A DNA stretch of 5,153 bases, from NCBI GenBank assembly GCA_002711495.1, contig PARM01000005.1, positions 58,333 to 63,485 of the forward strand, read 5' to 3'. A program made the translations under genes and the position numbers. Under the pieces are notes generated by a model. The model did no database searches and was not told where the DNA came from. It worked only from the letters and a program-made list of their open reading frames with translations. Source of the stretch: Gammaproteobacteria bacterium. GTDB lineage: Bacteria > Pseudomonadota > Gammaproteobacteria > Pseudomonadales > Azotimanducaceae. Positions within the stretch are counted from its first letter, which is position 1; every line of letters starts with the position of its first letter. Shown one piece after another: positions 1 to 5,153 of this stretch.

Positions 1-797
1 CATATTCTTATTCCGTCCCTCTCATCATGAGCCAGATAATCTCCTAGACCAGAAATTTTTGTGTGCATGTCTGCACCGCCCAACTCTTCGTCTGTTGCAT
101 CTTCACCAGTTGCCATTTTTACCAAAGGAGGCCCGCCTAAAAAAACTTTTGACTGGTTTTTGATAAAAATATTGTAGTCGCTCATACCGGGCTGGTATGC
201 GCCCCCCGCAGTAGATGATCCGAATACGAGAGAGATCGTCGGTATCCTTAGCTTCGATAGTTCGGTAATTTCGTAAAATAGGCGCCCTGATTCCCCAAAA
301 TGATCCTCCTCTCGTTTAATCGCGGCCTCAGGGTCTTCCCCTGTCTCACCTCTGAGATCAGCGCCCGCCGATTCAACAAACTGGATGTACGGGAGTCTAT
401 TCTCGCGCGCGATCTCCAGTCCTCGCATTAACTTTTTCATATTAAAGTTGTTGAATGCCCCCGCGCGAACTGACGGGTCATGACCCAAGACTAAACATTC
501 GACTCCCTCGACTACCCCAATTCCGACAACAAATCCTGAACCTATATTGAACGGGCTTCTCCAAGCAGCGAGTGCGCTTATTTCTAAAAATGGGGAATCT
601 GGATCTAGCAGCAAGGATATACGCTCTCGTATCGGCAGTTTTTCTAGAGAGCGCAACCGTTTGGTCGCTTCTTCGCCACCGCCCTGCGATGCCTCGAGTA
701 ATAGTTTTTCCATTACCTCGATCATCTCCAGCATTTCGGCTTTGTTCTTCTGAAAGCTAGTACTTTTAGTGTCTAGTGCAGAGTTAAAAATTGGCAT
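1..797 (-). CDS. Acyl-CoA carboxylase carboxyltransferase (beta) subunit, N-terminal part, runs off the left edge
   Basis: This is the carboxyltransferase subunit of a biotin-dependent acyl-CoA carboxylase, which moves CO2 from carboxybiotin to an acyl-CoA in the cytoplasm. 265 codons are visible, about half of a typical 530-aa subunit. The ATG at 797-795 has a GGGAG ribosome site at 808-804, and the protein opens MPIFNSALD, like methylcrotonyl-CoA carboxylase beta chains. Visible motifs are LPIRERISLLLDPDSPFLE (about 54-72), the acyl-CoA/biotin-site segment STAGGAYQPGMSD (195-207), FLGGPPLVKMATGE (219-232) and LGGADMHTKISG (239-250). These fit the methylcrotonyl/geranyl-CoA carboxylase branch better than propionyl-CoA carboxylase. 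The segment FVESAGADLRGE (140-151), however, differs from the LVDSGGAFLP of true MCC beta, so the substrate is open. It is divergent from the dehydrogenase operon across 89 bp, which suggests a shared pathway. The family call is secure; the substrate is not known. Confidence 0.93.
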   Translation of the reverse strand, partial: MPIFNSALDTKSTSFQKNKAEMLEMIEVMEKLLLEASQGGGEEATKRLRSLEKLPIRERISLLLDPDSPFLEISALAAWRSPFNIGSGFVVGIGVVEGVECLVLGHDPSVRAGAFNNFNMKKLMRGLEIARENRLPYIQFVESAGADLRGETGEDPEAAIKREEDHFGESGRLFYEITELSKLRIPTISLVFGSSTAGGAYQPGMSDYNIFIKNQSKVFLGGPPLVKMATGEDATDEELGGADMHTKISGLGDYLAHDERDGIRI

Positions 798-886
798 CGA
801 AAACTCCCAAAAAGTCTTACCCCTGCCAAGGTATCACAGATAATGGCTCAAATGTGTTAGATTGAGTCTAGTTTGAAGGAGAAAGC
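798..886. promoter_or_regulatory. Divergent intergenic control region between carboxyltransferase and dehydrogenase operon
   Basis: These 89 bp must hold the 5' ends of both the leftward carboxyltransferase and the rightward dehydrogenase operon. On the plus strand GATAAT at 839-844 resembles a sigma-70 -10 box, but the sequence 17 bp upstream (CTTACC, 816-821) is a poor -35. Two overlapping inverted repeats lie close to the rightward start: CTCAA (847-851) with TTGAG (862-866), and TAGA (858-861) with TCTA (867-870). They could form an operator for a TetR-like or similar regulator, but they are short and may be chance. The AGGAG ribosome site of the rightward gene is at 877-881. That the region is regulatory follows from the gene arrangement; the individual boxes are tentative. 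Confidence 0.5.
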
Positions 887-2092
887 ATGTCTAAAGTTTC
901 AAAGTCTGAAATTAGAGAGTTTACCGATCAAGCAAGAGCTTGGTTCAGGGAAAACATTCCTCCGCAGCCAGACTTTTTATTGCCCGAGACTTTCATGGAG
1001 GTGGGAACTGATCAACAGTTTGAATATCTTAGAGACTGGCAAAGAAAAGTATATGAAGCGGGATATATCGGCATTTCTTGGCCGAGAGAATATGGAGGCG
1101 GGGGTGCCTCACAAATCTTTCAGGATATAGCCACGCGCGAGATGTCAGCGCAACGGGCTCCCTTCATGCCAAACACAATTGGCTTAAATTGGGCTGGCCC
1201 TCTGATACTCAAAATGGGTTCTGAAGCCGACAAACTTAAGTATATTAAAAATATATTGAGCGCAGAGGATATCTGGTGCCAGGGCTTTTCAGAACCGGAG
1301 GCTGGTTCAGATTTGGGGAATACTCAATGCTTTGCGCGCAAAGATGGTGATGACTATGTAGTGAATGGATCTAAAATATGGACCAGCCTCGGCACTTACG
1401 CCAGGTACATGATTTTATTGGCTCGCACATCTAGAGATGCTTCCAGCAAATATGCCGGCCTAAGGTTTTTCCTAGCTCCCATGAAAATCGATGGGATAGA
1501 TCCAAGACCTATTCAGAAACTAACCGGAGAATATGGGTTTTGCCAAACTTTCTTTGACGAAGCCCGTATTCCTTCCGACTGTTTGATGGGTAGTGAAGGA
1601 GATGGTTGGAGAACAGCTATGGTAACCCTGACTTTTGAAAGAGGCGCATCTGGCGGTCAAGCAGGGGGAACCAGTATGATGGAGCTCAACGTCAATGATG
1701 TGCTTGAGCTGGCCCGTCGTTCTAAAAGAAATGGGCGGCCTGCCATCGAAGACACTTACGTCCGCGAGCAATTAGTAAGTTTCATTATCGAGTCGAAGGG
1801 TAATCAATTGATGAATGCGCGGGCTGAGGAACCTGCTTTGCTCGGAGAATGGCCTTCGGCGATTCCACTATCTGGAAAATTGAGAAATACGGAGCTTCGA
1901 CGGAGATTGACTAAATTCTCACTTTCATTGATGGGAGGAAATGGAGGTCGTTATGTTTCTCGGGAGGCTATTGATTTTGGAAAATGGCAACGTTCCTACC
2001 TCAATTCGTTTAGCGCTACCATTGGGGGCGGGACCTCAGAAATCCAGCGTAACATTATCGGTGAGAGAGTGTTAGGGCTTCCAAAAGATTGA
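887..2092 (+). CDS. Acyl-CoA dehydrogenase, FAD-binding (probable alpha) subunit of a heteromeric pair
   Basis: A 401-aa cytoplasmic flavoprotein that should introduce an alpha,beta double bond into an acyl-CoA and pass electrons to ETF. The ATG at 887 sits 5 nt after AGGAG (877-881). The acyl-CoA dehydrogenase domains are complete: a helical N-domain (about 1-125), a beta-barrel with GFSEPEAGSDLGNT (133-146) and KIWTS (163-167), and a C-terminal helical domain ending GGGTSEIQRNIIGERVLGLP (380-399). Glu251 in LTFERGA lies where isovaleryl-CoA dehydrogenase and the mycobacterial steroid enzyme ChsE4 carry their catalytic glutamate, so it is the likely base; the C-terminal loop has Gly-Thr-Ser instead of the Glu-Gly-Thr of the medium-chain enzyme. 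It is followed after 12 bp by a second dehydrogenase-like gene, the arrangement of alpha2beta2 enzymes such as ChsE4-ChsE5. Family membership is certain; pairing and substrate (a branched or steroid/isoprenoid acyl-CoA) are inferred. Confidence 0.95.
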   Translation: MSKVSKSEIREFTDQARAWFRENIPPQPDFLLPETFMEVGTDQQFEYLRDWQRKVYEAGYIGISWPREYGGGGASQIFQDIATREMSAQRAPFMPNTIGLNWAGPLILKMGSEADKLKYIKNILSAEDIWCQGFSEPEAGSDLGNTQCFARKDGDDYVVNGSKIWTSLGTYARYMILLARTSRDASSKYAGLRFFLAPMKIDGIDPRPIQKLTGEYGFCQTFFDEARIPSDCLMGSEGDGWRTAMVTLTFERGASGGQAGGTSMMELNVNDVLELARRSKRNGRPAIEDTYVREQLVSFIIESKGNQLMNARAEEPALLGEWPSAIPLSGKLRNTELRRRLTKFSLSLMGGNGGRYVSREAIDFGKWQRSYLNSFSATIGGGTSEIQRNIIGERVLGLPKD

Positions 2093-2097
2093 AGGAG
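2093..2097 (+). promoter_or_regulatory. Ribosome binding site AGGAG that fixes a TTG start
   Basis: AGGAG begins right after the TGA of the upstream dehydrogenase and is 7 nt from the TTG at 2105. No ATG or GTG start near it would give the family N-terminus. The TTG reading gives MKIALSDEQKLLLETAQSFF, a normal acyl-CoA dehydrogenase opening. The site therefore decides the start and suggests coupled translation of the two subunits. Confidence 0.75.
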
Positions 2098-2104
2098 AGG
2101 GGTT

Positions 2105-3208
2105 TTGAAGATTGCTCTCTCTGATGAGCAAAAACTTTTGTTGGAGACTGCTCAAAGCTTTTTCAACGATCGGGCGCCGATTCAGAAAAGTAGGGAGTCC
2201 ATAGAAAGTGGTGCCTTCAACCAAAGTCTCTGGAGAGAGATGGTTGCTTTGGGTTGGAACGCAGTAAATATTAAGGACCAATACGGTGGGCTTGGCTTAG
2301 CTTTGGAAAACTTAGTGCCAATTTTTGAGGCGATGGGCAGGCACCTAGTTGGTAGCCCGCTAATGGCATCGTCGATTGCGTCAGGGCTTATTTCTTCATT
2401 TGCAAATGAAGAAATAAAAGCGACTAGCTTGTCGCGTATAGCTTCGGGGGAGCTGGCAACCCTGGGTTTTTATGAGGAAAACGGTGCCTGGGACCATGCC
2501 ATCATCGATACTAGAGCAGAGCCCAGAGCAGAGGGGTTCGAGATTTTTGGAAAAAAATGCTTTGTCACAGATTTGGATTTCGCCTCTTTTCTTTTAATCT
2601 CGGCTAAAGTCGGAACTAGTCCTGAGATGTTTCTACTGGAATCCAATCAAATTCCTCCGTCGCGGATAAAAAAAGAGGTCGTTATCGATCAGACCATCAG
2701 GAGTTTTGAGGTCGATTTGTCAGAAATATTTGTAACGAAGAATCAGATTCTCGATTCTGATGCCAGAAGATGGGCAGATTTATGGATGTTGTTGCTCAGT
2801 GCTGCCGAAATGTCTGGTGGGCTTTCTGCTGTTCTTAAGATGACCGTAGACTATCTAAAAACCAGAAAGGCTTTTGACCGATTGATAGGCAGTTATCAAT
2901 CTTTAAAGCACCCAACGGTTGATATCTTGATTTCGTCAGAGGCTCTGAGATCTCACATATATTTTGCTTGTAATTGTTTGGGCGCTGGGCTCGAAAAAGA
3001 GGCGGAAATCGCTATTCGAATGGCAAATGCATTAGGAAGTGAATCGTTTACTTATGCGAGCGATCGAGCTATTCAATTTCATGGTGGGTTCGGCTTCACT
3101 TATGATTGTGACGCTCAATTATTTTTAAGACGTGCCTTGTGGCAGCAGTATCATGGGGGTGATCAAGTCTATCAAAGAAAATTATTGGAGCCATTATTAT
3201 TAGATTGA
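2105..3208 (+). CDS. Acyl-CoA dehydrogenase-like (probable beta) subunit lacking the middle-domain flavin motif
   Basis: A 367-aa member of the acyl-CoA dehydrogenase superfamily, starting at TTG with a strong ribosome site. The N-terminal domain is normal (FTSDEQ-type opening here LSDEQKLLL, then YGGLGLALENL at 60-70). The C-terminal domain keeps RKAFDRLIGSYQSLKH (254-269), whose Arg and Gln contact FAD across a subunit interface in this family, and QFHGGFGFTYDCDA (324-337) followed by LRRALW (341-346). The beta-barrel region is eroded: where the partner has SEPEAGSDL there is only LGFYEENGAWDH (120-131), and KIWTS is replaced by KKCFVTD (150-156). It is therefore unlikely to be active alone and probably completes the FAD site of the preceding 401-aa subunit, as in mycobacterial FadE26/FadE27-type alpha2beta2 enzymes. 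The two genes are 12 bp apart. The complex is inference; the family is clear. Confidence 0.92.
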   Translation: MKIALSDEQKLLLETAQSFFNDRAPIQKSRESIESGAFNQSLWREMVALGWNAVNIKDQYGGLGLALENLVPIFEAMGRHLVGSPLMASSIASGLISSFANEEIKATSLSRIASGELATLGFYEENGAWDHAIIDTRAEPRAEGFEIFGKKCFVTDLDFASFLLISAKVGTSPEMFLLESNQIPPSRIKKEVVIDQTIRSFEVDLSEIFVTKNQILDSDARRWADLWMLLLSAAEMSGGLSAVLKMTVDYLKTRKAFDRLIGSYQSLKHPTVDILISSEALRSHIYFACNCLGAGLEKEAEIAIRMANALGSESFTYASDRAIQFHGGFGFTYDCDAQLFLRRALWQQYHGGDQVYQRKLLEPLLLD

Positions 3209-3221
3209 AGACAACAGAAGA

Positions 3222-4233
3222 ATGAGAGTTTTAGGTTCGCTTAACGCTGCAGACCTAAAGCTTGTAGGACAATTTGCATCGCAGCTCGAACGCAATGATT
3301 TAACGGAGGCCTCAACTCAGGAAAATAAGCAGGCCCCTTTTTGCACATTGCAATATCAGCGACTGAAACAAAAAAATTGAGCTTAGGACAAGCATATCAA
3401 TCGCCTCCGCGTGCTCTCCAATGTCAAGCGCCGTGTTGTTATGGGATCTCCAGGCCGTATCTGATGGCCGGTTTACGCTAGGTCTCGGGAGCCAGGTTAA
3501 GGGGCATAATCAGAGGCGTTTCAGTTTCCCTCAGAGCCAACCAGCACCAAGAATGAGAGAGTATGTTCAGTCCGTCAGAGCGACCTGGGACTGTTGGGCT
3601 GCGGACGTCCCGCTATATTACCAGTGCGAGCACTATCAGTTTTCTTTGATGACTCCAAATTTTCCTCTAGACCTGCTTAAGAGACCGCTGCAAAAAAATC
3701 AGATTGCGGCGGTCGGTCCTGGCATGAAGAAGGTAGCAGCAGAGGAGTGCGATGGCGTGATGCTGCATCCCTTTTGTGCAGAGAAATACCTTTTAGGCAG
3801 AATTTTCCGCAACATACACTCTGAGGTTGATCGCTCTGGAAAAAAGAGGGCCGAATTTGAGATTTCTGGAGGTGGTTTTGTGGCTGCGGGGGAGAACCAG
3901 CAGGACGTCGACGCAATATTTAAGTGGGTTAGGAGACGGGTTGGGGTTTTATGGATCTACTCCATCTTATTGACTGGTGCTCGAAGCCCATGATTAAAAG
4001 GATTTAGGGTTGAAGCTGAATGACCTTTCAAAAAAAAGCTATAGGATCAAATGATAAGAAAAGTCCCTGATGATTTAGTCCAATTTTTTACGATTTTGGA
4101 CAGATATAAGGAGCTTGCCAAGGCTATCGAGCGAGGGTTTGGCGGGGTTGCGGACATTGTCAGTCTACCAGCTGATAGGCCTGGAGATCTTTTGCAAGAT
4201 ATTCGCGTGCTTGAATCACCTGGATCGAGTTAG
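3222..4233 (+). pseudogene. Broken LLM-class F420-dependent-type oxidoreductase (four frameshifts, three in-frame stops)
   Basis: Remains of a luciferase-like monooxygenase-fold oxidoreductase resembling the TIGR03617 family, full length about 335 aa, 13 bp after the dehydrogenase stop. Conserved blocks appear in order but in different frames. MRVLGSLNAADL to QAPF is read from ATG 3222. LHIAISATETKKLSLG is one frame over, after an apparent 1-base loss at the T-run 3338-3342. TSISIA through WDLQAVSDGRFTLGLGSQVK, RMREYVQSVRATW, IAAVGPGMKKVA, DGVMLHPF and FEISGGGF follows a further base loss near 3386-3388. FYGSTPSY, LVLEAHD and KDLGLKLNDLSKK follow an extra base at 3943-3947. DQMIRKVPDDLVQFF through FGGVADIVSLPAD follows a shift in the A-run 4030-4037. 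In-frame stops TGA 3971, TAA 3995 and TAG 4042 sit where relatives appear to have Trp. The 190- and 60-codon open stretches are fragments without ribosome sites. It was probably the third gene of the operon. Confidence 0.88.
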
Positions 4234-4371
4234 AATATACCCCGAGGTGCTAGCCGGGTAGACCCCAGCTTAATAGCGACAAATTTTTTAGAATATGACG
4301 AAAGCGTTAGGAAAGGATTCTGTTGCAAGAGCAAAGATTTTATTATTGATCGAGAATTAGAGGATTTGATT
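4234..4371 (+). other. Spacer before aroC; probable promoter region without a clear promoter
   Basis: These 138 bp separate the pseudogene stop from the aroC start. A short inverted repeat, TACCC (4238-4242) with GGGTA (4256-4260), has a 13-nt loop and no following T-run, so it is not a convincing terminator. TAGAAT at 4289-4294 could be a -10 box, but no good -35 box is seen at the right distance. The aroC frame is open from 4234, without an ATG and without recognisable protein similarity. A 21-codon ORF at 4295-4360 has no ribosome site that I can see. Confidence 0.4.
4359..4364 (+). promoter_or_regulatory. Ribosome binding site (AGAGGA) for the GTG start of aroC
   Basis: AGAGGA lies 7 nt before the GTG at 4372. 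It supports that GTG as the start over the ATG at 4396. The choice also restores the conserved SGNSFGEMF opening that matches AGNTIGQLF of E. coli AroC. Confidence 0.65.
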
Positions 4372-5153
4372 GTGTCGGGCAATTCGTTCGGAGAAATGTT
4401 TAAAGTTAGTACATTCGGAGAAAGCCATGGTCCAGCTTTAGGATGCGTAATTGATGGGTGCCCGCCAGGTTTAGAAATCAGTGTAGAAGAAATTCAGGCT
4501 GAGTTAGACCGCAGAAAACCTGGAACCAGCAAATTTGCAACGCAAAGAAAAGAGCCCGACTCTGTTAAAATTCTATCGGGTGTTTTTGAAGGTCGAACCA
4601 CAGGAACATCGATAGGCCTTGTAGTTGAGAATGAGAACCAGCGATCAAAAGATTATTCTGAAATCAAAGACAAGTATCGGCCATCTCACGCAGATTACAC
4701 TTATGAAAAAAAATACGGATTTCGAGATTATAGAGGCGGGGGAAGGGCGTCAGCGAGAGAGACCGTAATGCGAGTAGCCGCAGGAGCCTTTGCAAAAAAA
4801 TACTTGGCTGAAAAACATGACATAAGGATTATTGGTTACTTGGCGCAAATGGGAGATATTGTTATCGATAGCATAGATCTGGAGGAGGTAGAAGCGAACC
4901 CCTTTTTCTGTCCAGACAAATCAAAAGTTGTCAAAATGGAAGAATTGATCGATAGGCTGAGATCGGAGGGAGATTCTGTGGGAGCGAGAATTACGGTGTT
5001 AGTCAAGAATGTTCCGGTAGGCTTAGGAGCCCCTGTATTCGGAAAGCTTGATGCTGATTTAGCGAGCGCCCTTATGGGCATTAATGCAGTTAAAGGGGTA
5101 GAGATTGGAGGAGGTTTTGAGGTTGTAAAAATGAGAGGATCGGAACATCGCGA
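4372..5153 (+). CDS. aroC: Chorismate synthase, N-terminal 260 codons, runs off the right edge
   Basis: Chorismate synthase converts 5-enolpyruvylshikimate-3-phosphate to chorismate, with loss of phosphate and a catalytic need for reduced FMN. It is the last common step to aromatic amino acids, folate and quinones. From GTG 4372 the protein reads [20 protein letters not shown], matching the E. coli start; the ATG at 4396 would remove part of this conserved N-terminus. Family signatures are [10 protein letters not shown] (15-24), [18 protein letters not shown] (46-63), [14 protein letters not shown] (103-116), [20 protein letters not shown] (120-139) and [14 protein letters not shown] (237-250). 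His19 and His106 match the two catalytic histidines known from the fungal enzyme. About 70% of a typical 360-aa protein is present and intact. It has its own spacer and is functionally unrelated to the acyl-CoA genes upstream. The sequence pattern points to a gammaproteobacterium. Confidence 0.97.
   Translation, partial: MSGNSFGEMFKVSTFGESHGPALGCVIDGCPPGLEISVEEIQAELDRRKPGTSKFATQRKEPDSVKILSGVFEGRTTGTSIGLVVENENQRSKDYSEIKDKYRPSHADYTYEKKYGFRDYRGGGRASARETVMRVAAGAFAKKYLAEKHDIRIIGYLAQMGDIVIDSIDLEEVEANPFFCPDKSKVVKMEELIDRLRSEGDSVGARITVLVKNVPVGLGAPVFGKLDADLASALMGINAVKGVEIGGGFEVVKMRGSEHR

Noticed and set aside
547..760. Plus-strand open frames opposite the carboxyltransferase
   Set aside because: Both are antisense shadows of a clearly conserved minus-strand coding region; no family features or ribosome sites.
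873..1130. 85-codon open frame starting just before the first dehydrogenase
   Set aside because: It overlaps the strongly conserved dehydrogenase frame and its translation shows no recognisable family.
1520..2281. Minus-strand open frames (1520-1771 and 2072-2281) across the dehydrogenase genes
   Set aside because: They lie antisense to conserved coding sequence and have no supporting motif.
2513..2533. Direct repeat AGAGCAGAG twice, 12 bp apart
   Set aside because: It is in frame inside the second dehydrogenase, encodes RAEPRAEG in a variable surface region, and is most simply a small in-frame duplication or chance.
3677..3916. Minus-strand 79-codon open frame
   Set aside because: It is antisense to the oxidoreductase pseudogene; composition is low-information and there is no ribosome site evidence.
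3421..3993. 190-codon open frame as an independent gene
   Set aside because: It has no ribosome site before its ATG, starts in the middle of the LLM fold, and its last 16 or so residues are out-of-frame; motifs continue in other frames on both sides, so it is a pseudogene fragment.
4051..4233. 60-codon open frame as a small protein gene
   Set aside because: Its sequence (VPDDLVQFF, FGGVADIVSLPAD) is the C-terminus of the same oxidoreductase, and it is preceded in frame by the TAG at 4042.
4238..4260. Inverted repeat TACCC/GGGTA as a rho-independent terminator
   Set aside because: The stem is only 5 bp, the loop is 13 nt and no T-run follows directly.
4295..4360. 21-codon ORF upstream of aroC as a leader peptide
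   Set aside because: No ribosome site, no run of aromatic codons (no Trp, Phe or Tyr) and no attenuator hairpin, so nothing supports attenuation.
4836..5081. Minus-strand 81-codon open frame
   Set aside because: It is an antisense shadow of aroC.

Overview
The window comes from a bacterial chromosome, most likely a gammaproteobacterium, and perhaps a marine or free-living lineage with moderate GC (mid-40s percent by eye). The main support is the chorismate synthase at the right edge, which follows the Escherichia coli AroC pattern closely. The rest is an acyl-CoA catabolism island of a kind found in many proteobacteria and actinobacteria. The species assignment is inference.

Layout: the left edge (1-797, minus strand) holds the N-terminal 265 codons of a biotin-dependent acyl-CoA carboxylase carboxyltransferase (beta) subunit, which runs off the window. 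An 89-bp divergent control region (798-886) separates it from a rightward operon. That operon has two acyl-CoA dehydrogenases, 401 aa (887-2092) and 367 aa (2105-3208), 12 bp apart. The first keeps the FAD/substrate motifs and a candidate catalytic Glu251. The second has lost the middle-domain motif but keeps the C-terminal flavin-contact motifs. The pair therefore looks like an obligate alpha2beta2 heterotetrameric dehydrogenase of the type known from steroid side-chain degradation.

Thirteen bases further on (3222-4233) is a broken gene for an LLM-class (luciferase-like, F420-dependent type) oxidoreductase of about 335 aa. Conserved sequence can be followed from start to end only by changing frame four times and reading through three in-frame stops. 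The apparent open stretches inside it (3421-3993 and 4051-4233) are fragments of this one pseudogene and not genes in their own right.

After a 138-bp spacer comes aroC (4372 to the window end), starting at a GTG eight codons upstream of the first ATG. It is a shikimate-pathway housekeeping gene unrelated to the acyl-CoA island.

Together, the carboxylase and the dehydrogenase pair suggest degradation of a branched or cyclic acyl-CoA (isoprenoid, methyl-branched or steroid-derived). The third enzyme of the rightward operon has been lost by mutation. The substrate cannot be determined from this window. I found no CRISPR array, RNA gene, insertion sequence or clearly new system; the best leads are the decaying oxidoreductase and the split dehydrogenase.
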